A stretch of DNA of 54,096 bases, taken from the NCBI GenBank assembly GCA_029261795.1, contig JAJDAP010000124.1, positions 1-54,096 of the forward strand, in the 5' to 3' direction. A model generated the notes under the pieces. That model searched no databases and was not told where the DNA came from. It saw only the letters and a list, made by a program, of their open reading frames with translations. Position 1 is the stretch's first letter, and every line of letters begins with the position of its first letter. Positions 9,124-18,448 of this stretch are shown here, piece after piece. This stretch comes from Deltaproteobacteria bacterium. GTDB lineage: Bacteria; Myxococcota_A; UBA9160; UBA6930. The position numbers and the translations under genes were made by a program.

Positions 9124-9216
9124 GGGGGCGGTTCTAGCGGCCCGGTCAGAGTGGGGCCAGCCGTTGGCTAATGTTTTGGCTCGTTCGAGGCGCCTCGCCT
9201 CACGCGGGGAGACGGC

Positions 9217-10971
9217 ATGCATGATCTGGTAATTCGCGGCGGCAGGATCGTAGACGGCACCGGCGCCGCCGCATTCGACGGCGACATCGCGGTGAACGAC
9301 GGCCTCATCACGGAAGTCGGCAAGGTCACGGGCGAAGCGCGCCGCACGATCGACGCAACCGGTCGAATCGTCACACCGGGCTTCGTCGACATCCACACGC
9401 ACTACGACGCCCAGGCCACCTGGGACCCACACCTACTGCCCTCTGGTTGGCACGGCGTCACCACCGCCGTGTGCGGCAACTGCGGCGTCGGCTTCGCGCC
9501 AGCCAAGCCCGAGCGGCGCGAGTGGCTGATCGGCCTGATGGAAGGCGTCGAAGACATTCCCGGCGCCGCCCTCGCCGAAGGCATCCAATGGGATTGGGAG
9601 ACCTTTCCCGAGTACCTCGACGCCCTCGATCGCGCGCCGAAGGCGATCGACATCGGCACCCATGTTCCCCACGGATCGGTGCGTGCCTACGTCATGGAAG
9701 AACGTGGCGCACGCAACGAGGCCGCCACCGCCGAGGACATCGCGGCGATGTACGAGATCGTGAAGGAGGGTCTCGAGGCCGGCGCGCTCGGCTTCTCGAC
9801 CTCGCGAACGATGGGGCACCGTGCTGTCGACGGAGAACCAGTGCCCGGAACCTTCGCCCAGGAGGACGAGCTGTTCGGAATCGGCCAGGCCCTGGCGGAT
9901 GCTGGGTGCGGCGTCTTCGAACTGGCCGGCGCCGGGGCCGCGGGGGATGCCGCAGGCGACGGACCGGACTCGGCGCTCGACGAGATCGACTGGATGCACC
10001 GGCTCTCCGCCAAGATCGGGCGGCCCGTTTCCTTCGCCATGCTCCAGTTCGATTCGCGCCCGGACCAGTGGCGCGAGCTGCTCGCCATCTGCGAGCAGAC
10101 CCACGACAAGGGCGCGGAGGTGATCGCCCAATTCGCAGCGCGGCCGTTCGGCATCCTGACTGGGCACCAGACCGAGGCGAATCCCTTCCTGAATCGACCG
10201 GCCTACGCCGAGATCGCGCATCTTCCACTCGAGGAACGGGTGAAGCGACTGCGGGATCCCGCCGTGCGCACGCGTATCCTGGGTGACGAGCGCGCCGAGG
10301 GCGAGGGCTTCGGCAGCCTGCTCGATGTCCCCGAGATGCTGAAGAAGATCTTCCCGATGGGCGACCCGCCGGATTACGAGCCGGGTCCGGAGAAGAGCAT
10401 CGCGGCCATCGCCGAACGCGAAGGACGCGATGCAACAGAAGTACTGTATGACTACATGCTAGGCGACGACGGACGAGAGCTGCTCTTGCTCCCGTTCTTC
10501 AACTATTCGAACCATGATCTCGAACCCATGCACGAGATGATCGAGAGCCCGGTGACGGTGCTCTCCCTCGGAGATGGCGGCGCCCACTGCGGCATCATCT
10601 GCGACGCCTCGCTCCAGACCTTCATGCTCACACACTGGGTCAGGGACCGGACGCGCGGCCCGCGCATCTCGCTCGAACGCGCGGTCCACCGGATGACCCA
10701 GGACACGGCCCGGGTCTATGGGCTCCTCGATCGCGGCGTGATCGCTCCGGGCTACAAGGCCGACTTCAACGTGATCCATCTCGAAGACCTGAAGTTGCGA
10801 CGGCCCGAGATGGCGTTCGATCTCCCAGGCGGCGCGCGGCGGCTGCTGCAGAAGAGCGAGGGCTACGACTGCACCCTGGTCGCAGGCGAAGTCGTGATGG
10901 AGAACGGTGTGCCGACCGAAGCACGACCGGGGCGCTTGCTACGCGGCGCCACCAGTCCACCGACGGCCTAG
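9217..10971 (+). CDS. N-acyl-D-amino-acid deacylase-like amidohydrolase
   Basis: The product is 584 aa, amidohydrolase superfamily. The N-terminal beta segment (HDLVIRGGRIVDGTG) is followed by the metal site VTPGFVDIHTHYDAQ (H60, H62). Further marks are GNCGVGFAP at about 86-94 and, late in the barrel, LGDGGAHCGI near residue 453, where the aspartate is the usual general base. ARVYGLLDRGVIAPGYKADFNVI is the standard C-terminal return to the small beta domain. The layout matches the D-aminoacylase/N-acyl-D-amino-acid deacylase family, although many long members of this group have unknown amide substrates. The gene is divergent from the MFS gene (93 nt between starts) and ends 6 nt from the convergent PhyH gene. 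Confidence 0.9.
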   Translation: MHDLVIRGGRIVDGTGAAAFDGDIAVNDGLITEVGKVTGEARRTIDATGRIVTPGFVDIHTHYDAQATWDPHLLPSGWHGVTTAVCGNCGVGFAPAKPERREWLIGLMEGVEDIPGAALAEGIQWDWETFPEYLDALDRAPKAIDIGTHVPHGSVRAYVMEERGARNEAATAEDIAAMYEIVKEGLEAGALGFSTSRTMGHRAVDGEPVPGTFAQEDELFGIGQALADAGCGVFELAGAGAAGDAAGDGPDSALDEIDWMHRLSAKIGRPVSFAMLQFDSRPDQWRELLAICEQTHDKGAEVIAQFAARPFGILTGHQTEANPFLNRPAYAEIAHLPLEERVKRLRDPAVRTRILGDERAEGEGFGSLLDVPEMLKKIFPMGDPPDYEPGPEKSIAAIAEREGRDATEVLYDYMLGDDGRELLLLPFFNYSNHDLEPMHEMIESPVTVLSLGDGGAHCGIICDASLQTFMLTHWVRDRTRGPRISLERAVHRMTQDTARVYGLLDRGVIAPGYKADFNVIHLEDLKLRRPEMAFDLPGGARRLLQKSEGYDCTLVAGEVVMENGVPTEARPGRLLRGATSPPTA

Positions 10972-10977
10972 CAAGGT

Positions 10978-11748
10978 TTACGGGCTTGGAATCCGCTTCA
11001 TCACGGGCCGTCGCTTGCGCGACAGCTCGGGCCGGTCGCAATCTGCCGAGGCGTAGTGCGTCGAGATCGCGCGACGGAAGCCGCTCGACGCGTTGTGGCC
11101 GCTCCCGTGGAGCAACAGCGGATGGAAGAGCAGCGTATCGCCCGGCGCCATCTCGACGTGAACCCGCGCCTCGGCGTCGACGCCCCGGGCCGCGAAGAAG
11201 CCGAAGTTCAGATGCTCCCAATTCGGCTCTCCGTGCTCGTAGAGCCCGCCTCGATGGCTGCCGGGTATCACGGCCAGGCAACCGTTCTCGCGCGTGGTTC
11301 GATCGATGGCGGTCCAGGTGCCCACGATCATGTCGGCGGGTCGTAGTGCGAAATAGCGTAGATCCTGGTGGAGCGGGTGGCGTCCGTCGGGCCCTGGCGG
11401 CTTGTTGAAGACGTTCGACGAAATCGAATCGAGTTCCCCAGGCACGAGGCTGCGAACCGCGCTGAGCAAGCCTTCGTCCTCGGCGTACTCCCAGAGCACC
11501 GCGTCTTCTTCGAAGCTCAAGATCTTGTTGATCGCGTGGAGCGGTGTCGACGGATCGATGGCGCCCTTCACGACCATGATATCCTTCATCACGACCAGGC
11601 GTTCGGGTGCCGGTGTCCTGCCGAGAACCAGATCTTCGAAGCGCCGCGACCAGCGGTCGAGCTTCGCTTGCGACATCAGCCCTTCGACCACGACGAACCC
11701 GTCTCGGTCGTAGGCAGCTCGTTGGTCGGGGCTGAGTTCCATCACCAT
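10978..11748 (-). CDS. Phytanoyl-CoA dioxygenase (PhyH) family protein
   Basis: The product is 256 aa, a non-haem Fe(II)/2-oxoglutarate oxygenase. The 2-His-1-carboxylate facial triad is H127-x-D129 (HPLHQDL) and H214 (LLLHGSG), with R225/R226 placed to bind 2-oxoglutarate. IPGSHRGGLYEHGEP is the typical core of bacterial PhyH proteins. The start is ATG 11748 (MVMELSPDQRAAYDRDGF). A longer frame from 11850 adds 34 residues with no homology and reaches into the promoter region of the divergent kinase gene. Family members hydroxylate acyl-CoA or small molecules next to a carbonyl. Complete active site, so probably functional; substrate unknown. Confidence 0.9.
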   Translation of the reverse strand: MVMELSPDQRAAYDRDGFVVVEGLMSQAKLDRWSRRFEDLVLGRTPAPERLVVMKDIMVVKGAIDPSTPLHAINKILSFEEDAVLWEYAEDEGLLSAVRSLVPGELDSISSNVFNKPPGPDGRHPLHQDLRYFALRPADMIVGTWTAIDRTTRENGCLAVIPGSHRGGLYEHGEPNWEHLNFGFFAARGVDAEARVHVEMAPGDTLLFHPLLLHGSGHNASSGFRRAISTHYASADCDRPELSRKRRPVMKRIPSP

Positions 11749-11865
11749 CGACGCTAGCGAGCCGGGCCCGAACCGGCACGCTTGCCAGGGCGCGCGGACA
11801 GGACGCGCGGACGACGGGATTGGAGCGTGGTATCCATTTCTCCCGTCCAACTGCAGGAGATTCCG

Positions 11866-12975
11866 ATGTCAGAGAGCGAAGCGACTCCGGCCAAGGCCGT
11901 GCGAGATCCCGAGAGCTATAGGGAGGCTCTCGATGGTTGGATGAGGCAGCAACAGCCCGGCGCCGAGGCGCTGCGCGTTCATGATGTCGACATGCCGCGA
12001 GCGACGGGCTTCTCGAACGAGACGGTCTTCTTCTCGGCAAGCCGGCGCGAGGGCGGCGCTGAGATGACGCAGCGCTATGTGGCGAGGATCGAGCCCGAGG
12101 GAGGCGCCCTGTTCCCCGTCCAGACTCCGGCCTGCAAGATCTCGGTCGAGCTCCAACACCGCATCATGCGGAACGTGGCCGCCACCGGGGCCGCTCCGAT
12201 TCCGCCGACGCTTCCCTTCGAAGGCGACACCTCGGTGCTCGGTCGGCCCTTCTTCGTGATGGAGTTCGTCGAGGGCGTGATTCCGGCCGACGTTCCCCGT
12301 TATTCGACCGACGGCTTCCTGGCCACCGAAGCCACGCCAGCCGAACGCGAGCGGATGGTGCGGAGCGGTGTCGAGAACATGGCCGCGCTGAATCGACTCG
12401 ACTGGAAGGCTACCGGGCTCGACTGGCTCGATCCCTCGGGAAACGGCAATCCGACTTTCGGCGACCAGATCCGAATCTACCGCGATCGGGCACTGCAGGA
12501 TCTTGCGGGCCGGGAACATCCTGTCCTGCTGGGAGGGCTCGACTGGCTGGAGAAGAATGCGCCGGATCTTCCCGTCGGGCTTTCATGGGGCGACTCGCGG
12601 CTCGGCAACATGATCTGGCAGGACTACCGCTGCGCCGCCGTCGTCGATTGGGAAGCCGCTTCTCTTTGTCCTCCGCAGGCCGACATCGGCTGGTGGGTCA
12701 TGTTCGACCGACAGTCCTTCGACGACATGGACGCACCGAGGCTCGAGGGCTTCCCGACCCGCGAAGAGATGATCGAAATCTGGGAGGCCGCCAGCGGCCT
12801 CCAGGCGGGCAACATCGACTACTGGGAGATCTACGCCCTGATGCGCTTCTGCGCCATCATGATCGGGCTCGGCGACCGGTTGGTTGGGGCCGGTTTGATT
12901 CCGAAAGAGAACGGCATGGGTATCCAGAACGGCACCACCGACGGCCTGGCCCGCCGGCTTGAAGCCGTCGCATAG
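11866..12975 (+). CDS. Aminoglycoside-phosphotransferase-like kinase family protein
   Basis: The product is 369 aa with the APH/choline-kinase fold. The hinge reads VMEFVEGVIP (131-140). The catalytic loop is SWGDSRLGN (240-248) and the metal-binding VVDWE carries D261. The catalytic-loop histidine of classic APH enzymes (HGD) is tryptophan here, as in a group of APH-like proteins found next to acyl-CoA dehydrogenases in mycobacteria; the catalytic aspartate D243 and asparagine N248 are kept. ATG 11866 is chosen because CAGGAGA lies 7 nt upstream. It is divergent from PhyH and convergent with the SnoaL-like gene. Phosphorylation of a hydroxylated lipid or terpenoid is plausible but unproven; antibiotic resistance is unlikely from context. 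Confidence 0.85.
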   Translation: MSESEATPAKAVRDPESYREALDGWMRQQQPGAEALRVHDVDMPRATGFSNETVFFSASRREGGAEMTQRYVARIEPEGGALFPVQTPACKISVELQHRIMRNVAATGAAPIPPTLPFEGDTSVLGRPFFVMEFVEGVIPADVPRYSTDGFLATEATPAERERMVRSGVENMAALNRLDWKATGLDWLDPSGNGNPTFGDQIRIYRDRALQDLAGREHPVLLGGLDWLEKNAPDLPVGLSWGDSRLGNMIWQDYRCAAVVDWEAASLCPPQADIGWWVMFDRQSFDDMDAPRLEGFPTREEMIEIWEAASGLQAGNIDYWEIYALMRFCAIMIGLGDRLVGAGLIPKENGMGIQNGTTDGLARRLEAVA

Positions 12976-12986
12976 CACTTCGCAGG

Positions 12987-13385
12987 CTAGGAGAAGAACA
13001 CGTCACGCGCGTGTTCCGTATCCATGTACTCCTTGAACTCGACGATCTTGCCTCCGCGGATACGCATCAGGAAGTGATAGTGGTTCGCGTAGGCCTTGCC
13101 GCTCGCGTGGACGCCCTTGCTGATCGCTTCGATCGCCACGCGTTCTCCCTCGGCAGTCATTGCCACCAGCTCGAATTCGAGCCCGGTTGGAAACATGCCC
13201 AGCACCAGCGGCGCATTGGCCATGGCCTCGGCGCGTGTCTTCCGGCCGGAGAAGGGAAGCGAGCCCGCCGTCCAGAGTTCGAAGTCTTCGGCGTAGAGGC
13301 GATCGAGCGCGACGGCATCCGCATTCGTCAGCACGCCCATGAACTCGCGGGCGATCTCCTTGTTGGCTTCCTCGAGGGCGCCCAT
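12987..13385 (-). CDS. SnoaL-like / NTF2-fold protein
   Basis: The product is 132 aa with the NTF2-like cone fold seen in SnoaL cyclases, ketosteroid isomerases and epoxide hydrolases. N-terminal helices EANKEIAREFMGVL are followed by LDRLYAEDFELWTAGSLPFSG and end in IRGGKIVEFKEYMDTEHARDVFF. The KIVEFKEYMDT segment is typical of SnoaL-like proteins. No full set of limonene-epoxide-hydrolase catalytic residues is seen, unlike the homologue at 33571-33936. The start ATG 13385 lies 1 nt beyond the stop of the sulfotransferase, so the two are almost certainly cotranscribed and perhaps translationally coupled. Function unknown; a role on the same substrate as the sulfotransferase is inference. Confidence 0.8.
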   Translation of the reverse strand: MGALEEANKEIAREFMGVLTNADAVALDRLYAEDFELWTAGSLPFSGRKTRAEAMANAPLVLGMFPTGLEFELVAMTAEGERVAIEAISKGVHASGKAYANHYHFLMRIRGGKIVEFKEYMDTEHARDVFFS

Positions 13386-13386
13386 G

Positions 13387-14628
13387 CTAGGCCTCCAATT
13401 CCACGGCGTAGTGGTCGGTGTAGGGGAGATACTGTTCGCGGAGGCCGGCAGTGGTAAAGCCGAACTCCTCCGGGGTGTACTTGTGGGCTCCGTGCTTCGC
13501 ACGGGGCTTCGCCTCCAGGTAGGAGACGATTCGCTTGGCATGCTCATCGGAGATCTTCATCCCCAGCTGCGCATAACCATCACCGATGGCGGCGATGGGG
13601 TCTCGCATCAACGCCTGGAAGTGGATGTCGCCAAAGCGATCGGCCGGTAGTGCCCGGCTCTTCCGCCCCTCGGCGACGCCAGCGAGCATCATCTGGAAGC
13701 CGATGGCAACGCCCTGGCAGAGTTCCGCTTCGCGCACATGATCTGTGCGAAGCCAGCGGGAGGTCACGGTCGTGTTCACCGTCGACGGGATCGTCTTCAC
13801 CGGGTCGCGATGGGTATGCACCACGCACCCATCCGGGTAGACGGCAAAGAAGCTCGGCAGCGAGCCCAGATGCCCCGGACTCTTCAACAGCCAACGCTTG
13901 CGCGGCCCCTGCCATTGGAGAATCTGCAGGATGCGCTTGTGGAACTCGTAGTGCGGCGTCGGGTCACGCATCGCCGCCCACTGGCTGAACGAAGGAATGT
14001 CGAGTTCGGTCGACCACTGGGCGTGGTGAAAATCCGCAGCCATGAACGTGATGCATTCGACGGGCAGCGTTGCGCGTAGCTCGTGGATGGCCGCGAACTC
14101 GGGCTGGGTATCCTCCCAGAAATCCTGCTCGCTCTCCGCGATGGCCGGTCGCGGGTCGATGCTGCCCGGCGGGGTCTCGGGGAGGGGCAGCGGGTGAAGC
14201 CCTTCCCAGGCGAGCGGCGCGCGCAGCTCGGGATCCTGGGCCAACAGTTCGAACGTGATCGTGGTACCCGAACGCGACGGACCCGAGATGACGATCGGCG
14301 CCAGGACCTCCTCGTCGAGAATCTCCGGATGTTCGTCCAGGATGCGGGTCACCAACAAGCGGGTTCGCAGCGAACGGAGCAGCGCGGCGCGTGTCATGAG
14401 CCGGCCGAGCGTGTGGAGCTGCGCCTCCGCTTCGATCGCGGCCACGAGTTTCTCGTAGGCCTCACGCCAGATGCCGGGCCCGAAATCGCCAAGCCCCGTC
14501 GATGCCTGGGCGGCCCGGAGAAGTTCGTCGGCGTCGAGCGCCACGAGATCCCCTGGCCGGCCGCCCACGGCGTCGCCCATCAAATTGATCCGCCGGACCC
14601 AATCGGGCCGCCTATAGCGAGCGCTCAT
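13387..14628 (-). CDS. Sulfotransferase family protein
   Basis: The product is 413 aa. The PAPS 5'-phosphosulfate loop is GPSRSGTT (residues 116-123) and the 3'-phosphate motif is HTHRDPVKTIPS. RWLLKSPGHLG lies between them. This is the pattern of bacterial sulfotransferase-3-like proteins, which are multi-copy in mycobacteria and myxobacteria. ATG 14628 is chosen because AGGAGG sits 5 nt upstream and translation then begins MSARYRRPDWVRRIN. A frame open to 14724 would leave only 17 nt to the divergent TonB receptor gene and lacks a good ribosome binding site. It would transfer sulfate to a hydroxyl of a lipid or sterol-like acceptor; the acceptor is unknown. Confidence 0.88.
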   Translation of the reverse strand: MSARYRRPDWVRRINLMGDAVGGRPGDLVALDADELLRAAQASTGLGDFGPGIWREAYEKLVAAIEAEAQLHTLGRLMTRAALLRSLRTRLLVTRILDEHPEILDEEVLAPIVISGPSRSGTTITFELLAQDPELRAPLAWEGLHPLPLPETPPGSIDPRPAIAESEQDFWEDTQPEFAAIHELRATLPVECITFMAADFHHAQWSTELDIPSFSQWAAMRDPTPHYEFHKRILQILQWQGPRKRWLLKSPGHLGSLPSFFAVYPDGCVVHTHRDPVKTIPSTVNTTVTSRWLRTDHVREAELCQGVAIGFQMMLAGVAEGRKSRALPADRFGDIHFQALMRDPIAAIGDGYAQLGMKISDEHAKRIVSYLEAKPRAKHGAHKYTPEEFGFTTAGLREQYLPYTDHYAVELEA

Positions 14629-14741
14629 CCAAGCCTCCTGAACCCCATTCATATAGTCCAGCTCCTCGGTGTTGCGCCCGTGGTGATAGACTCGGCGGGT
14701 GCCGCCGCTGGCCGCGGTGCTCATGCCACTCGGGAGATTCG

Positions 14742-17288
14742 ATGCAAGCTTCGTCCGCCCCCGCGTCCGGTCCGCTCACCCATTGGAAGCCGATCCTCTC
14801 CGCTGTGGCCGGCACACTCTTGCTGGCGCTCCCGGCCTTCGCCGAGGAGGACGACGACCTCTCCGGCATCGACGAGATCACGGTCTCGATCACGCGGCGG
14901 GACGAGAACCTTCAGGACGTGGCGGCGACGATCTCGGCCTACAACGCCGACACGATCCGTGAACTCAACATCGAGCGCATGTCCGACGCCGTTGCCTTGA
15001 TCCCCAACGTGCAGATCAAAGGGGACGGAAACGCGGCGATCTCGATCCGCGGAATCTCCCAGTCCTTCACATCGCAATCACCCGTGGCGTACCACCTGAA
15101 CGGGATCTTCCAGTTCGAACCCGTCACTTTCGCCGACTTCTATGACCTGGAGAGCATCGAGGTACAGCGTGGACCCGTCGGCGTCGTCTACGGCAGGAAC
15201 GCGACGGTGGGCGCCGTCAATGTCACCTGGCGGAAGCCTCACGCGGGATGGGAAGTCTTCGGCGACGCGACGGTCGGGAACTTCGACCGGCGGCAGATCC
15301 GCGGTGGCGTCAATATCCCGCTCCTCGGGGAGGGTGACGACCGCTTGACCGCACGCCTCGTCGTACAACGCGAACTCCGCGACGCAACACAGAGAAACCT
15401 TGCCCGGACGCGCACGGAACACGGCCGAGACAGCTGGCTGTTGCGGGGCACGCTCCGGTTCCAGCCGAGCGAAGATACGGTCGCCCACCTCCGGGGGTCC
15501 TGGTCGCAGAACGAAGATGGTGCCAGTGTCGGTTTCCCGCTCGATCCTGAGGGAACGCCTCGCGTTTCCAATTTCGATCTCCAGATATTGGGCCAGCACC
15601 CCTTCGACCCCTACGACGGCCTGCAACAGTTCCAGCAGAGCCTGCTCGCGAATCCGGTGTTCGGTGGTGCCGCACTCGTAGCGGAGTTCCTCTGCGTCAA
15701 CGGACTCCCCGGCTGTCCGGATCCGTCCATCTCCTCGGCTCAGGAAGCCCTTCAGCACAACCTGGTCAACGGCTTCAACTTCGCTGGAAATCTCGTCCCT
15801 GGCCTGATTCGCAACGCATCCTACTTCGAAGACATCGAGTTTCCAGGCAATTCGGATCGAGCGTTCTCCAGCAACGCCTGGGATCTGCGCAGACCCACAC
15901 GCGAGGTCTACTTCGTCGACATGGATCTGGAGCATCGATTCCAGGATGTCACGTACTTCGGAGACCTGACGCTCAACGTATCCGGTGGCTTCTACCGCAA
16001 GAAGGAGAAGTTTTTCAGCGAGGTCGATGGCACGATTCTCGAAATCCTGAACAACTTCCGTGACGACGAAGTCGAGAACTGGGTCGGTGAGATTCGGCTT
16101 GCGTCGGAGGCAGATCGCTCCGTCGACTGGGCGATCGGCATCTTCTGGTTCGACCGCGAGGTCACCCGAAGCGACTTCACCCGCGTTCCCTTCGTGGTGA
16201 CGGGCAACGAAGAGCGTTTCGAGGATTACGGCTTTGCCCCCTTCGCGAACCTCCGGATTCGGCCCTTCCAGATCCTGGGTGCAGAAGAGACCGCGGATGT
16301 CGAAGTATTCATGGGGATCCGCAAGAACAAGGACATCTTCTCCCGCGCCACCGATGCACTGGCGACCCCACTCACCGCCGGAGGCTTCAACGAGACACAG
16401 GATGTGTTCCGCGAACTGACCTACGAAGTCGGCGTTCGCTGGTTCCTGACGGAGGACCAGACGCTCTACGCCAAGTACGCCAAGGGCTACAAGGCCGGTT
16501 TCTCCGAGTTCGACTCGCCCCTGATTGGCGCCGTGCGCGAGAACTCTGTCAAGGAAGAGGTCGTGCGGGCCTGGGAGGTAGGCTGGAAGAGCAGTTGGCT
16601 CGATTCGAAGTTGCAGACCGCCTGGACTGCATTCTACTACGCGTACGCCGACCTCCAGGTGCCCAAGATTGCCGGTTTCCAGGTCCTGACGGAAAATGCA
16701 GCGAGCGCAACCAACTGGGGCGTCGAACTAGAGATCCGCTGGCAGCCCACGCCGGACTGGTCCATCCAGTTCGCTGGCGGCTATCTCAACGCGACCTTCG
16801 ACGAGTTCTGCTCGCACGACGATCTGGACTTCCGTCCCAACACTGCGACGGACCCGGCGTGCGTGGGCGAGTTGACCGTGCCCATCACCGCCTCCGACGG
16901 CGCGCTGCAGGATCTGGCAGGTTTCCGACTCGAAGATTCTCCCAAGTGGAGTTTCTCGCTGACTTCGATCTACGAGTGGGACCTGGGAGAACTCGGAACG
17001 CTGCGCCCGATCATCGAGTTCGCCTGGACCGACGAGTATTTCCGACGCCCGTTCAACACCCAGAAATTCGACCTGGTGGAGTCCTCGACGAAGACCGACG
17101 TCAGGATCATCTGGACCAGCGTCGACGAGCGCTACAGCATCGAGATCTTCGGCGAGAACCTCGAGCAAGATCGCTACTTCGGTCGCACGGTCACGGTGCA
17201 GTTCCCGTTCGCCGCTTCGGGCTTCGGCCAGATCGGCACCCGGATCTACGGCGTGCGGTTCGGCTTCAAGTGGAGCACAGGGAACTAG
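14742..17288 (+). CDS. TonB-dependent outer-membrane receptor
   Basis: The product is 848 aa. A signal peptide ends around residue 34 (LLLALPAFAEE). A TonB box-like EITVSITRRDENLQDVAAT leads into the plug domain (MSDAVALIPNVQ, ISIRGISQSF, DLESIEVQRGPVGVVYGRNATVGAVNV), and the remaining 650 residues alternate as beta strands of a 22-stranded barrel. The C-terminal strand reads YGVRFGFKWSTGN; the penultimate position is glycine rather than an aromatic. It imports a large or scarce ligand across the outer membrane using TonB energy. The thiolase-like gene begins 9 nt after its stop, so uptake is probably linked to a CoA-dependent degradation route. The ligand (sterol, terpenoid or metal chelate) cannot be decided from sequence. 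Confidence 0.93.
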   Translation: MQASSAPASGPLTHWKPILSAVAGTLLLALPAFAEEDDDLSGIDEITVSITRRDENLQDVAATISAYNADTIRELNIERMSDAVALIPNVQIKGDGNAAISIRGISQSFTSQSPVAYHLNGIFQFEPVTFADFYDLESIEVQRGPVGVVYGRNATVGAVNVTWRKPHAGWEVFGDATVGNFDRRQIRGGVNIPLLGEGDDRLTARLVVQRELRDATQRNLARTRTEHGRDSWLLRGTLRFQPSEDTVAHLRGSWSQNEDGASVGFPLDPEGTPRVSNFDLQILGQHPFDPYDGLQQFQQSLLANPVFGGAALVAEFLCVNGLPGCPDPSISSAQEALQHNLVNGFNFAGNLVPGLIRNASYFEDIEFPGNSDRAFSSNAWDLRRPTREVYFVDMDLEHRFQDVTYFGDLTLNVSGGFYRKKEKFFSEVDGTILEILNNFRDDEVENWVGEIRLASEADRSVDWAIGIFWFDREVTRSDFTRVPFVVTGNEERFEDYGFAPFANLRIRPFQILGAEETADVEVFMGIRKNKDIFSRATDALATPLTAGGFNETQDVFRELTYEVGVRWFLTEDQTLYAKYAKGYKAGFSEFDSPLIGAVRENSVKEEVVRAWEVGWKSSWLDSKLQTAWTAFYYAYADLQVPKIAGFQVLTENAASATNWGVELEIRWQPTPDWSIQFAGGYLNATFDEFCSHDDLDFRPNTATDPACVGELTVPITASDGALQDLAGFRLEDSPKWSFSLTSIYEWDLGELGTLRPIIEFAWTDEYFRRPFNTQKFDLVESSTKTDVRIIWTSVDERYSIEIFGENLEQDRYFGRTVTVQFPFAASGFGQIGTRIYGVRFGFKWSTGN

Positions 17289-17296
17289 CATCCAGA

Positions 17297-18448
17297 TTGG
17301 CACACCCGCTGCACGACATCGCCATCGTCGGCGCCTATCACACCCGACAGGCCAGGAAGCTCGACGTTTCGGAACCCGCGCTGCTCCTCGACGCGATCCG
17401 AGGCTCACTCGCCTCGGCCGGAATCGAAGCTTCCGAGATCGACGGCGTGAATGTTTCCTCCTGGGTTTGGCGGGTGAACTGCCGGGAGGCCGTGCAGTGG
17501 CTCGGCGGGCATCCCTGTTGGACCGGAAACGGTAGCCCCGGGATCGAAGCGGTACTGGAAGCTGCCAGCGCGATTGCCACCGGCCAGGCGGAGACGGTGC
17601 TGATCGCGGCCGCCCAGGCCGGCGAGTACACCGACCACAGCGCGACCGTCTCGTGGACACGGCCGAGCAGCGAGTTCGTCGAGTGCTGGGGCCTCTACAC
17701 GGCGGCCGAGTTCGCCCTGATCGCCCGGCGACACATGCACCTCTACGGCACGCCTCCCGAAGCGTTGGCCGAGGTGGCTGCCGCGATTCGTAGCAATGGC
17801 GCCCGCAACCCGGAAGCCGTGATGGTTGGCCGCGAGGTCACACCCGAGGACGTACTCGCCTCGCGCATGGTCGCGGATCCGTTCCACCTGCTCGATTGCT
17901 GCATCAACAGCGAGGGCGGCGCCGGGATCATCCTGACGACACGCGAGCGGGCGCGCGATCTCGACTGCGAACCGATCTTCTTGCTAGGCGGCGGCACCGA
18001 TCGTCAGGGGATGTCCTACACCTCGGCGCCGATCTGGGATCTGCATGGCCGGGTCGGCGCGCGCGCGGCGGGCCGCGCGTTCGAACAAGCGGGCCTGGGG
18101 CCCTCCGACGTGGATGTCGCCGAACTCTACGATCCCTTCTCGTTCGAGATCATCCGCCAGCTCGAAGCCTTCGGCTTCTGCAAGGAGGGCGAGGGTGCGG
18201 ATTTCATCGGCGACGGTCGCATTCGAATGGGCGGTGAGCTGCCTGTGGCAACCAACGGCGGGCTCCTCTCCTACAGCCACGCCGGGCTCGCCCAGATGCT
18301 CCAGAAGGTCTCGGGAGCCGTGCGTCAACTCCGGGGCGAATTGCCGGATGAGCTGACCGTTCCCGACGCGAGCGTCGCAATCGCATCGAATGGCGGCGCC
18401 GGCGCCCTCTTCTGCGACGTGTTGCTGCTCGGCAAGGAGCCCGCATGA
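17297..18448 (+). CDS. Thiolase-fold protein lacking the usual active-site Cys (SCP2/Ltp2-like)
   Basis: The product is 383 aa with start TTG 17297 (LAHPLHDIAIVGAYHT), the first plausible start after the receptor stop; no ATG fits. The thiolase fold is clear from DIAIVG, AELYDPFSFEIIRQLEAFGF and TNGGLLSYSHAGLAQ. The segment that holds CxSG in true thiolases reads GNGSPGIEAVLEAAS and lacks that Cys; a Cys is present a few residues earlier (GHPCW). Its stop overlaps the DUF35 gene by ATGA. Ltp2 and DUF35 partners are known to form a retro-aldolase in steroid side-chain degradation in actinobacteria, and an analogous aldolase or non-thiolytic role is likely here. Substrate is inference. Confidence 0.87.
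   Translation: MAHPLHDIAIVGAYHTRQARKLDVSEPALLLDAIRGSLASAGIEASEIDGVNVSSWVWRVNCREAVQWLGGHPCWTGNGSPGIEAVLEAASAIATGQAETVLIAAAQAGEYTDHSATVSWTRPSSEFVECWGLYTAAEFALIARRHMHLYGTPPEALAEVAAAIRSNGARNPEAVMVGREVTPEDVLASRMVADPFHLLDCCINSEGGAGIILTTRERARDLDCEPIFLLGGGTDRQGMSYTSAPIWDLHGRVGARAAGRAFEQAGLGPSDVDVAELYDPFSFEIIRQLEAFGFCKEGEGADFIGDGRIRMGGELPVATNGGLLSYSHAGLAQMLQKVSGAVRQLRGELPDELTVPDASVAIASNGGAGALFCDVLLLGKEPA

Noticed and set aside
7798..9432. 544-codon version of the MFS gene
   Set aside because: The extra 103 codons have no similarity and overlap the divergent amidohydrolase start. MRSDFPFRPAAV at 9123 begins the first membrane segment.
16595..17296. Thiolase frame extended into the TonB receptor
   Set aside because: This part is the antiphase reading of the receptor and has no thiolase similarity; TTG at 17297 fits the DIAIVG start.
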